A stretch of 64,000 bases of DNA from Croceimicrobium sp963977415. Lineage in GTDB: Bacteria > Bacteroidota > Bacteroidia > Flavobacteriales > Schleiferiaceae. Shown one piece after another: positions 54,536 to 62,807 of the stretch. How positions within the stretch are numbered: position 1 is the first letter of the stretch; every line of letters begins with the position of its first letter. The notes beneath the pieces were generated by a model that was not told where the DNA came from, did not search any database, and was given only the letters and a program-made list of their open reading frames with translations. The DNA lies in NCBI GenBank assembly GCA_963977415.1, contig CAXBOS010000002.1, positions 310,001-374,000 of the forward strand, written 5' to 3'. The position numbers and the translations under genes are program-made.

Positions 54536-56187
54536 GCCGGTCTGCGAAAGAAATAAAATCCATTTTTAGCATACATAAGCTCTGCATCAGGAATTTCCTT
54601 TTGCAGGGCTTCTACTTTAGTGACCTTAGTAGAAATAAGTACATCACGATCAATATCACCGTGAAATAACCATTCTCTATTAGTCGCTTCTGGATTTTCG
54701 TAATCTTCTATACGGGCATAAAACCAAGGGACATAGCTTTTATAGCCGTAGGTACTTACATATACTTCTTTTCCTTGCTGTGCTTCAAAAAATTCTACTG
54801 CTGCTCTTTGGCTGATGCGCTCTACTTTACCAATAAAGAATATTAGGCTAACAAAGGTCCATGCGGCTGTCCCGAAAAACAAAACGCGTGATGAAAATAT
54901 AGGGTGCTTTTGTTGATATAAAGTATAAACGATCAATAAACTAATCATTAATATGGCCGGAATGAAGTCGAGCCAAGACCAAGGAACTTCGGCTTCTAAA
55001 TTAGCCATGGCAAAAGCGTCCTTCTCAAATAAGAACTTCACCTCCTCTAAATGCAATCCCGCCCAAGGCAGAAGCGCAGAAATAAGCGAAACTAAAATGC
55101 CTATAAATAGCAGCAAAGCAAGCATCCAACGCGGATTTTTGCGCGGATATTCGCTCATTTGCCAAAGACTTAAAGCTGCTAAAAAGCTGATGGGATAATA
55201 GGCCATCGAGCTGTAATGTATAATCTTCGTCCCTACCAAAGAGAAGAGTACTAAAATAACCACCAAAAGGATAATCATCCATTTTTGGAAATCGGCTATT
55301 TGGGTGTGAATACCTTTTATTCTACCCAATCCGCGTAAAGCGAAAACACTAGCGGGGAAACAACCGAAAAGTAGAACTACAAAATGATAACCTGGAAAGC
55401 CGCCATGTCCTGCATCGTTGGTGGTTAACAGCTCCCACTGTCTAATCGTGAATTCAATTAAGAAATCGGGGCCATGCAAACTAGCATCTATGCCAAACCA
55501 CAGTAAAAATACCAGCAAGGCAACGAATGAATAGACAAAGAAATTCTTCAGGCTTAATCCAAAACGGAAAGAATGAAGGAAGGCATAAACTAAAACTGTC
55601 AGAAATATTATGAGATAGGCAACTGGACCTTTAGTTAGTATGGCTAAGCCAACGGAAACTCCGCCTATTATTAAGTAATAGTGGGCTTTATGGGAAAGAA
55701 AAACGCGGTTAATATTATTCACCTTCCACAAAAAGTGAATCAGAAAAAATAAACCATTGAAAATGAAAAAGTTGAAAAGTGGATCGATAATACCACTCTT
55801 AAAATAAAGGAAAGGCAAAATACTACCAAACCAGCTAAGAGCCCATAAATAACCAAACTTACGGTCGACTAAAAATTTACCACTGATGTATAAAAAAGGT
55901 AATACGATAATACCTAATAAGGCATTGGGAAAGCGAGCGGCAAATTCACTAATACCAAAAATCGACATCGCTATAGCCTGAAACCAGAAAAACAGGGGTG
56001 GCTTTTCGGTGAAACGCTCGTAATTTATTTGCAATTGTAACCAATCACCCGTAACTACAATTTCGCGCGCTAACTCGGCGAAATTGATTTCGTCCCAGTC
56101 AAATAAGTGAACTCCACCCAAAAAGGGCAGAAAGAATAGGGCTGCTAAAAATGCCCAAAACCAAGTGTTTTTATCGAAATATTTCAT
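54523..56187 (-). CDS. GT39 / ArnT-like polyprenyl-phosphate-sugar transferase
   Basis: 554 residues with about 11-12 membrane segments. The first periplasmic loop has the catalytic acidic motif D30-W-D32-E33, followed by TEKPPLFFW (60-68), the pattern of ArnT and PMT family members; LTKGPVAYLIIF lies near 193. It should transfer a sugar from a polyprenyl-phosphate donor to lipid A, glycan or protein at the periplasmic face; the acceptor is not known. Start overlaps the PAP2 gene end by 4 bases, giving a PAP2-GT39 operon; 3' end overlaps the convergent GT2 gene. Confidence 0.9.
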   Translation of the reverse strand: MKYFDKNTWFWAFLAALFFLPFLGGVHLFDWDEINFAELAREIVVTGDWLQLQINYERFTEKPPLFFWFQAIAMSIFGISEFAARFPNALLGIIVLPFLYISGKFLVDRKFGYLWALSWFGSILPFLYFKSGIIDPLFNFFIFNGLFFLIHFLWKVNNINRVFLSHKAHYYLIIGGVSVGLAILTKGPVAYLIIFLTVLVYAFLHSFRFGLSLKNFFVYSFVALLVFLLWFGIDASLHGPDFLIEFTIRQWELLTTNDAGHGGFPGYHFVVLLFGCFPASVFALRGLGRIKGIHTQIADFQKWMIILLVVILVLFSLVGTKIIHYSSMAYYPISFLAALSLWQMSEYPRKNPRWMLALLLFIGILVSLISALLPWAGLHLEEVKFLFEKDAFAMANLEAEVPWSWLDFIPAILMISLLIVYTLYQQKHPIFSSRVLFFGTAAWTFVSLIFFIGKVERISQRAAVEFFEAQQGKEVYVSTYGYKSYVPWFYARIEDYENPEATNREWLFHGDIDRDVLISTKVTKVEALQKEIPDAELMYAKNGFYFFRRPAQER

Positions 56188-56831
56188 CTTAAATCAATCC
56201 ACTTTTTCGACCAAAATTCGGATTTAAGTCGTTGCGCCCAATAGCTAGCAAAAAAAGCAATAAAGGTCCCTAAAAGGGCTCCAGCGGTAACATCACGTAA
56301 AAAGTGCATGGATAAATACATGCGCGAATAGGCTACTCCCACTGCTATTAAAAGGCACATTATTTTCCATGGCCATTTAGCCACGCTTAATGCGATTAAA
56401 CCCCAAGCCGCAAAGGCCGCTGTAGTATGTCCACTAGGGAAAGAGCGGTAATAATGAGGCTTTACCCCTGGTATTTGCCGTAAATCCTTCTCAATTATTT
56501 CAAAATACTTAATAGGCCTGGGCTCCTCTTTATTGAGCTGTTTCAGTACGCCGCTAAGCACCAGTGTAAGTAAAGCTGCCAATAACAAGGAAAAACTGAA
56601 ATAGCGTTTTACAAAAAGCGCAGGCACCAATAATATGGGGAAAATAATACCATCACCCAAATAGGTATAAATGGGAAAGAATGCATCTGCCCATGGAGCG
56701 TGCAAACCATTTATAAAGAGGTGAATTTCCTCTTTGGGGTAATTCCCCAAAAAATAAGCAGCCCCAATTACACAAAGTGCTACTAGGGCTAAATATATTC
56801 TATGTTGACGAAAATGGGCCGTCAAGCTCAT
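56184..56831 (-). CDS. PAP2-family membrane phosphatase
   Basis: 215 residues, about six membrane helices. The three phosphatase motifs are intact: K97..R105-P106, P132-S-G-H135-T, and S169-R170..H176..D180. Candidates for substrate are undecaprenyl-pyrophosphate, lipid A phosphate or phosphatidate. Coupling to the ArnT-like gene suggests removal of a phosphate from lipid A or recycling of the lipid carrier. One base separates it from the START-like gene upstream. Confidence 0.92.
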   Translation of the reverse strand: MSLTAHFRQHRIYLALVALCVIGAAYFLGNYPKEEIHLFINGLHAPWADAFFPIYTYLGDGIIFPILLVPALFVKRYFSFSLLLAALLTLVLSGVLKQLNKEEPRPIKYFEIIEKDLRQIPGVKPHYYRSFPSGHTTAAFAAWGLIALSVAKWPWKIMCLLIAVGVAYSRMYLSMHFLRDVTAGALLGTFIAFFASYWAQRLKSEFWSKKWIDLR

Positions 56832-56832
56832 T

Positions 56833-57222
56833 TTATGATCCTATAGTGTGGAGTAATTGATGAATTTGACTGTCCCAAAGTAGTTTATCTTCTTCCACTT
56901 CATCTTCTTCACTGTGATCAGTAATTATAATGGAAGTGTCATTGGTCAGTTCATCTACCTCAATGCGAAATTCGAAAAAATATTTGTTCCCTTCTTCTTC
57001 ATCTTCATCCCAACGGAATCGAATAAATTGATCTTTCTTTTTTGCGATGCGGTAGGCGTCTCTCTCATCACCATCCCAAATAAAAGTAAACTTGTCCCCA
57101 CGGGAATTAACGTCATCTGAAAACCATTCTGACAATCCACTAGGTGTTGATAAATAGGGAAATAACATGCCTGGTGAGGCCTTTACTGGAAATTCTAACT
57201 CGATCTTTACTCTATCCGACAT
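56833..57222 (-). CDS. START-like (SRPBCC) domain protein
   Basis: 129 residues, soluble. The helix-grip fold is recognisable: KIELEFPVKASPGMLFPYLSTPSGLSEWFSDDV then FTFIWDGDERDAYRIAKKK and an acidic stretch (EDEEEGN, SEEDEVEEDK). Bacteroidota carry this compact START-like family next to varied genes; ligand and function are unknown. First gene of the START-PAP2-GT39 run. Confidence 0.87.
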   Translation of the reverse strand: MSDRVKIELEFPVKASPGMLFPYLSTPSGLSEWFSDDVNSRGDKFTFIWDGDERDAYRIAKKKDQFIRFRWDEDEEEGNKYFFEFRIEVDELTNDTSIIITDHSEEDEVEEDKLLWDSQIHQLLHTIGS

Positions 57223-57607
57223 TTGCTTTGTATTGCATTGCTATTGATTGTCGCAATATATAAAAAATTAAACCTGACTTTGATTAATAATTGCCTACTT
57301 AGCCTTTTAACGCGGCAGCAAAAAATGTATGGGCTATACTTCCAATCTTAGATCATTCTCCTTCCCTTGGCTTGAGATAATTTCTAAATCTAAAGCGATC
57401 TGCAACTAAGACCTAGTGCTGGGTTGATTCAGGTAGTGGATATCGCATCGAGGAATTTCTCATAAAGCTCTATTTTACCTAAAGTTTGCCTTGTGCTCCG
57501 TGTCACCATCATTGGCTACTGCCCTATGCTACAGACTTTTATTAGCTATTTTATATTTAACATTCTACGCCAACCAAGTTTAAGAGTGAAAAACTAGTAA
57601 ATTTCTC
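57223..57607. other. Intergenic stretch without recognised gene
   Basis: About 385 bases between the START-like gene and the tRNA promoter. No ORF, RNA gene, strong hairpin or repeat copy was found by eye. Confidence 0.5.
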
Positions 57608-57637
57608 TTTGCGGATATAGATTAGTGTTTATATTTG
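57608..57637 (+). promoter_or_regulatory. Promoter of the tRNA gene
   Basis: TTTG (57608-57611), 18-base spacer, TATATTTG (57630-57637); a complete match to the Bacteroidota -33/-7 consensus, 12 bases before the mature tRNA 5' end. Confidence 0.8.
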
Positions 57638-57649
57638 CCGCCCGTAAAC

Positions 57650-57723
57650 GGCGAGGTAGCTCAGATGGTTAGAGCGTCGGATTCATAACCCGGAGGTCGC
57701 GAGTTCAATTCTCGCTCTCGCTA
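57650..57723 (+). tRNA. tRNA with CAT anticodon (elongator Met, or Ile2)
   Basis: 74 nt cloverleaf. Acceptor stem GGCGAGG / TCTCGCT with G-T pairs at both ends; D arm GCTC..GAGC with GATGGTTA loop; anticodon loop TTCATAA (anticodon 57684-57686); T arm GCGAG-TTCAATT-CTCGC; discriminator A; CCA not encoded. The anticodon stem has an A-C mismatch at 31-39 (TCGGA against CCCGG). Lack of the three G-C pairs excludes an initiator. Methionine versus lysidine-modified isoleucine cannot be decided by eye. Confidence 0.95.
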
Positions 57724-57730
57724 CAAATAA

Positions 57731-57760
57731 AAAAGGTTGCCAAATTAAGCAGCCTTTTTT
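57731..57760 (+). terminator. Terminator of the tRNA gene
   Basis: AAAAGGTTGC / GCAGCCTTTT stem with one G-T pair, 8-base loop, then T-tract, starting 8 bases after the tRNA. Confidence 0.82.
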
Positions 57761-57804
57761 GTTGAATATATGTCTGCTAAATCATCAGCGAGTAGCACTC
57801 CCTA

Positions 57805-58063
57805 TAGCTGAGATCTGCGTAAAATTGTCGTCTTCGATTTTCAATAAAGAGATAAGTCAGGTCTAGCTCCTTCAACTGTAGCTGGCTGCAGTAAGTGTTT
57901 AGAATTAGGATTATATTTTGAGGAACACCACAACCTGACTGCCTCTAAAAAGCGTTCTCTTCACCTCTACTTTTCACAATAGCACACTATGGCATAGAGG
58001 CTTCGTATTTAATCTTACAATTTAAAAGGGATCAAGGGCTTCACTTAAGATAGAATTCTCTTT
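57805..58063 (-). mobile_element. Diverged second copy of the MITE-like element
   Basis: About 259 bases that match the reverse complement of the element at 34811-35073 in colinear blocks: ATTTTCAATAAA, GTCTAG, CTGTAGC-x-GGCT-x-CAG, TCTAAAAAGCG, CAATAGC..CTAT-x-GC, GGCTT and a terminal GAATTC. The ends are degraded (TGAG.. left, GAATTCTC right) and no target duplication is certain. It occupies most of the gap between the tRNA and the GT39-like gene; the other ~70 bases there show nothing. Confidence 0.6.
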
Positions 58064-58136
58064 AAAAAGCTGAAGTAGAAAAAGGCTGAATCTTCCGGTC
58101 ACCCCACTACCCCACTCAATAGTCCATTTATCACTA

Positions 58137-59579
58137 CTATTCTCCCTCCACATACTCATAAAGAGTATACAGCTTAAGATCTAAATTTAGTGGTCGTAAA
58201 TTAGAACCTACCACTTCCCCTTTTTTAAAGAGGGCATAACGCCGTTCTCGATTTGCTGGAAAAGGCTTTCTTAATGCGTCGAACTCAATTTGAAAATACC
58301 GCATAAAGTATGACTTTGGCGACCAGTCTTCTTTCATAAAGTCTATACTGCAAACCAGTAAATGTCCAGGCCCAATTGCTGCCCCTATGGTGTAAACATC
58401 CTCTAATAACTGCTTATCTCTTTTGGGCTTCCCTGCAAAAGCAATGGTAACGACAATAAGACTTAAAAAGCTTACAAAACCTAAAAATCGGTATACTCTC
58501 CGTGCTTTTTCCCCAATCGTAACTATCAATTTTTCAAGACTGGGTACTATTAAGATAGCCAAGCCTATAGCAATAAAGGGATAGGCAGGAGTAATGTAAA
58601 AACCCCGTTGTACTTTCGTCAACATTATGGGTAAAACACCTGCTAAGCCTAAAGTGATAAAGAAGTACATTAAATTCAGGTTTGTCAATTTCACCCTCTT
58701 CTTAGCATTATAAACTTGGGCTATAACTACTAATATTGTGGGAACAATTATTTGTTGCAGAAAATCGGAAATAATATAAAATCGACTACCCACGGTAGGA
58801 GCTACACTAATGCGATTTAACAAGCGTGCTTCCAAATAAAAGCTCATGCTTGCCTTCGATTCTTCAAAAAGAAAAAGTAGACCAAATAAAGCGAGGAAAC
58901 TGAAAGTCGCAATACTACTTAAGAGCAGCATTCTTTTATAGTTAAACTGCTTGCTATTCCATAACCAATAAGAGAAAAACACTGCTAGCGGGAATAGTCC
59001 TGGAACTCCCTTTACCATAAAAGCCAAGAAAATCATAGCTCCAGAAATGAAAGCAAAAAAGTTCGACTTTTCTTTCTTTTGGATGGCTAAAATCCCAAAA
59101 TAAGCAGCTAAAAGAATAAACGAAGCCATTGGGTTTTCCAACATATTATGCTGATAGGTCCAAAAAATGATTGGAAACAGGCCGTACAAAAAGACTGGTA
59201 AAATCCAAAAATTAGATTTACTAGGTAATACCAAACGCCACAAAGCGCGCATTAGAAAAATATTCAATAAATAGCTTGCAAGGATAAAAAAACGCTCTAC
59301 GTATAAACTGTCACCTAAAACCTTAAACCAAGCGGCGAAAAGCGCAAAACCTAATGGGGTTTGCTCATTAAAGTTGAACTCTATATTATTGATATAGTAT
59401 TTATTGGTGAAATAAGGTCGCCAAAAACTACCTAAACCATCAGCTAAATTTCTACCAACTGCCGTATACTGAGTAGCGTCCATAAACATTCCATCCATAA
59501 AAAGGGCTGGAACAAAAATCGATAGAACAATACTTAAAAATAGCAGCGAGAAAGAAGACTGAAAAAGGTTATGATTCAT
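58137..59579 (-). CDS. GT39/ArnT-like membrane glycosyltransferase
   Basis: 480 residues with about ten membrane segments. The first loop holds the acidic MDGMFMDATQYTAVGRNLAD (Asp pair near 29-34) and FNEQTPLGFALF (about 70-81) takes the place of the EKPPL motif, as in many GT-C proteins; LAFMVKGVPGLFPL resembles the LTKGP segment. The soluble C-terminus (about 400-480) ends FKKGEVVGSNL..LYTLYEYVEGE. Likely a polyprenyl-phosphate-sugar-dependent transferase of unknown acceptor. It follows the 81-residue membrane protein gene by 21 bases on the same strand. Confidence 0.82.
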   Translation of the reverse strand: MNHNLFQSSFSLLFLSIVLSIFVPALFMDGMFMDATQYTAVGRNLADGLGSFWRPYFTNKYYINNIEFNFNEQTPLGFALFAAWFKVLGDSLYVERFFILASYLLNIFLMRALWRLVLPSKSNFWILPVFLYGLFPIIFWTYQHNMLENPMASFILLAAYFGILAIQKKEKSNFFAFISGAMIFLAFMVKGVPGLFPLAVFFSYWLWNSKQFNYKRMLLLSSIATFSFLALFGLLFLFEESKASMSFYLEARLLNRISVAPTVGSRFYIISDFLQQIIVPTILVVIAQVYNAKKRVKLTNLNLMYFFITLGLAGVLPIMLTKVQRGFYITPAYPFIAIGLAILIVPSLEKLIVTIGEKARRVYRFLGFVSFLSLIVVTIAFAGKPKRDKQLLEDVYTIGAAIGPGHLLVCSIDFMKEDWSPKSYFMRYFQIEFDALRKPFPANRERRYALFKKGEVVGSNLRPLNLDLKLYTLYEYVEGE

Positions 59580-59600
59580 CGTTAATTCATGCTTTGTTGC

Positions 59601-59846
59601 CTAGTTACTGCGACCGGCCCGAATAAAATAACGTCCAGAACCAATAAGGATAGCCGGAATAACCAGGTGTAAAACCCACATAAGAAGCTTATCCATCTCC
59701 CCTTTCATTTGAAACTCATCAGGATCCGACTTATAGGTTTCCCACATAACGGGAAGCTCATTGTACATAACTTTGGCTTGCAGAGCCAAGTCTATTAAAA
59801 TCACAATCGAAATAATGATAAGTAGGTAACCAAAAAACTTTTTCAA
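59601..59846 (-). CDS. Small two-helix membrane protein
   Basis: 81 residues with membrane segments at about 5-24 and 56-73 and a charged loop between (WETYKSDPDEFQMKGEMDK). I do not recognise a family. A perfect -7 box (TATATTTG, minus strand, 59876-59869) lies 22 bases before the ATG, without a matching -33. It probably shares a transcript with the GT39-like gene 21 bases downstream. The 197 bases upstream, to the LptD stop, show no gene. Confidence 0.62.
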   Translation of the reverse strand: MKKFFGYLLIIISIVILIDLALQAKVMYNELPVMWETYKSDPDEFQMKGEMDKLLMWVLHLVIPAILIGSGRYFIRAGRSN

Positions 59847-60043
59847 GGTGGTAGATTTATTGTTTGGGCAAATATAATTAATAAGCTGAGCTTGTTATAA
59901 AATCATTTAGCAAAGCCATTGCAATAGAGTGACTTTCGAGAAAAATGGACTAAAAAGTGGAAAGGAAGTAGACACTCCATCATGCATGCCTGATAGGAAT
60001 TTCCTCAAAAACATTAAGCACCAAGGGTGTCTTTTCTATACAG

Positions 60044-62734
60044 CTAGAAGCGGTTAAAGTCTCCTACTCCTCTATTGCGTTGCAATTTAAGATCTTGTAA
60101 TATAGAGGACTTAACCCGAATAGTTAGCATATACGACTGTTGAAAGCCAAAGGGTACCCATGTACAGCTTAAATCCCAACAATGTAAATCGCGGTGGAAA
60201 TTAAAAGTAGTAAAAGTAAAATCATTTGCCTTTAAATCATAACCGGTTCTAAAGCCGATTTTCCAACCTTTACTTAGATCAATATCGGCCGAAAGATCAA
60301 CACTTTGATTGATATTGGCTTCTGCTGCACCAGGTTTACTAAAACTTAAGTTATAATTTAAATTAAGCGACCAGGGCACGCTAAAATCTACGTAACCAGG
60401 TAAGCGGTAATAATCGATGTCGCCCTCTGTTATTCCTAATGCAGAGGCCTGTGCTTGCTGTTTAGCTTTCTCATCTTCACTGGCCTGTTGGCTTTCTTCA
60501 CTATCTTTTTTCTTTTTAAAACGATTTGCATCTAATCGCGAGCCTAAAGTAAAGCGCTGACTAGTAATACGCACAAGACCCGCTCCTCTATTTACGCTAT
60601 ACTCATCCACTCTACGATTCAATTCTGCATCAAAATGATAAGGGTCAAGGGTTGCATTGTAGTTAATATTTACCAAATTGTTAAAAATGGTTGAAGATGC
60701 GGCCACGCTAATATTACTCATCTTAAATTCTTCCGCCGCCATATTATAAGAGCCATTCATGCTTAAACGCTCCAAAATTTTAATTTTCTTTAGCCCAGTA
60801 GAATCAGTTTTCGAGCGAATTTTTGCTTCAAAAGTATTCTGTACGCCAAAGTTCAGGTTTCCTTGCCTTCCGGCAGATGCGGAACCGTAAACACCTCGGG
60901 AATAAGGATTTACTAAAGTGGTATTACCCAAGGTATCGCTTTGCACTTCCTCGAAGTATCCCCAAAAAGGATCCGAAAAATCAGGGCGATAACTCAAACC
61001 AATCCTCGGCGTCATTACATGCCGAATGGCCTTTACAAAGCCCTTGTAACGCCATAAACCATAAACCTTGGTTGATAAGTTTGCACTGGCATTAAACTCA
61101 CGGTTAGCAAAGAAGCCCGATACCGTATCTATTATTTCTTGGCGATTGGTTTCTTCATTAAATCCATACTGCAATTTGTTGGGGTACCAGCGCTCGGTGT
61201 AGTTTATGCTTGGATTGAAAACGAAAAACTTAAATACTTTATAATTGGCAGCGATAGGAATGTTGTGCTGAATTCCCATTCTACTGCTATCCCTAAAAAC
61301 CGTTTCGGTAAAAACGGGCTTATCCATGCGGGTTTGAATTTGGTTCTTCGCATTAGCGGTATAAGTTATTCCAATTTCTTCATACCACTTTTTCTTTCCA
61401 CTAATACCACCTTCACTTTTAAAGGGCATTAAGCGGTTTACCGAAAAGTTGACCTGCGGTAAGGTTAAGGTTAAATCTTTACTTTGGTTATTCTGACTAT
61501 GGTTTAAAGCGATATTTAAATTAAAGGGTTTGTCGGCCCAACGGCGCGAGAAACTGATGGAAGAGTTTAAACGGTTCTGTAAAACCTGATCAGGATTAAT
61601 ACTGGTTACTTGATAAAACTGTGTAGTTGCTATGTTTACATTCGCACTAAAGCGATAAAATGGATTGGCTTTAGCATCCTGCTGGTGATTCCAACTAATA
61701 TTAAAATCACTTCTATTATCAAATGCTCCTCCTACAAAGGCTGCAAATTCTGGCTCCCCAAATTGTAATAAGTTATAGCGACCACTTAAGCTTCCCGAAT
61801 ATTTATAGCGCTTCTTGTAGTTGCTGGAGGTTTGTAAACCAAAACCTCCTTTGGTATAGATATCTCCCGTAATGGTGAGGTCAAAAAAGTCGTTTGCTGC
61901 CCAATAAAAACCTCCGTTTTGCAAAAAGTACCCTCTAAATTGAGAGCTACCATAACTAGGAATTATAATTCCCGACTTTCGTTTATCGGTAGTAGGGAAA
62001 AAGCCAAAAGGCAGCATCAAAGGGGTGGGAACACCTAGTAATTCTAGGTACGCGAATTGCGTAACAACTTTCTCACCAGGTATAACCTTGGCTTTCGGTG
62101 TGTGAATGGCAAAGTGAGGATGTTCATGACTACAAGTTGTATAAGAGGCATCCTTCACATAAAAGGCCGATGATCCCGTTTTTTTAATCTTTTCGCCGTG
62201 TAAAAACCCCTCTCCTTCTTGGGTAATCATTTTATTGATGCGCGCTTTTCCCGATTTAAAATTATAACGCATTTCATCCGAGCGATAGGTCTTTCCTTTT
62301 TCCGTAAAAAGTGGTTTTTGATCCATTTTTCCGGTCGAGTCGGCTAAACCGGTGGCATAAATTTCACTTTTTTCAAACTCAATGCGAATATAACCAGCCT
62401 CAATTTTCATTTCGCCGTATTCAATTATGGCCTTATTGTATAACTCGATAATACCACCATCGATAGATTTAGGAATACTATCTTCGGCATTGTAAATAAT
62501 ATCTGTGTCAATAAAGGACTTGGATTGGGATGGTTTTGCCTTGCGATTTGTGTCTTGGGGATTAAAAAAGCCTAAAGTATCAAGCGCATTAGTTGAGTCA
62601 ATTGGAGCTATAAGCGGTCTTGAAAGGCTATCCAAGGCTAATTTTGTACTATCCTGCTCTTGACCATAGGCCAAGTTTGCGAAGCCAACAATGGCCGTTA
62701 ATAAAATGATAATCTGATAGCTCGATCGACGCAA
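60044..62734 (-). CDS. LptD-like outer-membrane LPS assembly protein
   Basis: 896 residues. TTG start (no in-frame ATG near), signal peptide to NLAYGQ (about 25). About 75-240 is an OstA/LptA-like beta-jellyroll (DTDIIYNAEDSIPKSIDGG.., RYNFKSGKARINKM); GVPTPLMLPFGFFPTTDKRKSGIIIPSYG marks the entry to the C-terminal barrel (about 260-896). This is the Bacteroidota form of LptD, which inserts LPS in the outer leaflet. A low-complexity charged stretch (KKKKDSEESQQASEDEKAK, about 748-766) sits in one barrel loop. Divergent from the amidase gene, a common arrangement in the phylum. Confidence 0.9.
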   Translation of the reverse strand: MRRSSYQIIILLTAIVGFANLAYGQEQDSTKLALDSLSRPLIAPIDSTNALDTLGFFNPQDTNRKAKPSQSKSFIDTDIIYNAEDSIPKSIDGGIIELYNKAIIEYGEMKIEAGYIRIEFEKSEIYATGLADSTGKMDQKPLFTEKGKTYRSDEMRYNFKSGKARINKMITQEGEGFLHGEKIKKTGSSAFYVKDASYTTCSHEHPHFAIHTPKAKVIPGEKVVTQFAYLELLGVPTPLMLPFGFFPTTDKRKSGIIIPSYGSSQFRGYFLQNGGFYWAANDFFDLTITGDIYTKGGFGLQTSSNYKKRYKYSGSLSGRYNLLQFGEPEFAAFVGGAFDNRSDFNISWNHQQDAKANPFYRFSANVNIATTQFYQVTSINPDQVLQNRLNSSISFSRRWADKPFNLNIALNHSQNNQSKDLTLTLPQVNFSVNRLMPFKSEGGISGKKKWYEEIGITYTANAKNQIQTRMDKPVFTETVFRDSSRMGIQHNIPIAANYKVFKFFVFNPSINYTERWYPNKLQYGFNEETNRQEIIDTVSGFFANREFNASANLSTKVYGLWRYKGFVKAIRHVMTPRIGLSYRPDFSDPFWGYFEEVQSDTLGNTTLVNPYSRGVYGSASAGRQGNLNFGVQNTFEAKIRSKTDSTGLKKIKILERLSMNGSYNMAAEEFKMSNISVAASSTIFNNLVNINYNATLDPYHFDAELNRRVDEYSVNRGAGLVRITSQRFTLGSRLDANRFKKKKDSEESQQASEDEKAKQQAQASALGITEGDIDYYRLPGYVDFSVPWSLNLNYNLSFSKPGAAEANINQSVDLSADIDLSKGWKIGFRTGYDLKANDFTFTTFNFHRDLHCWDLSCTWVPFGFQQSYMLTIRVKSSILQDLKLQRNRGVGDFNRF

Positions 62735-62742
62735 TATGGAGA

Positions 62743-62791
62743 TAACTTTGCTTGTTATAAAATTGGCAATGCAAAATAGCGGCCAAAACTA
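62743..62791. promoter_or_regulatory. Divergent -7 boxes between lptD-like and amidase genes
   Basis: TAACTTTG on + (62743-62750) for the amidase and TAGTTTTG on - (62791-62784) for LptD both fit TAnnTTTG, but neither has a clear -33 TTG. The boxes would give overlapping, oppositely directed transcripts. Confidence 0.4.
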
Positions 62792-62807
62792 ATCAAAATT
62801 CAAACTA

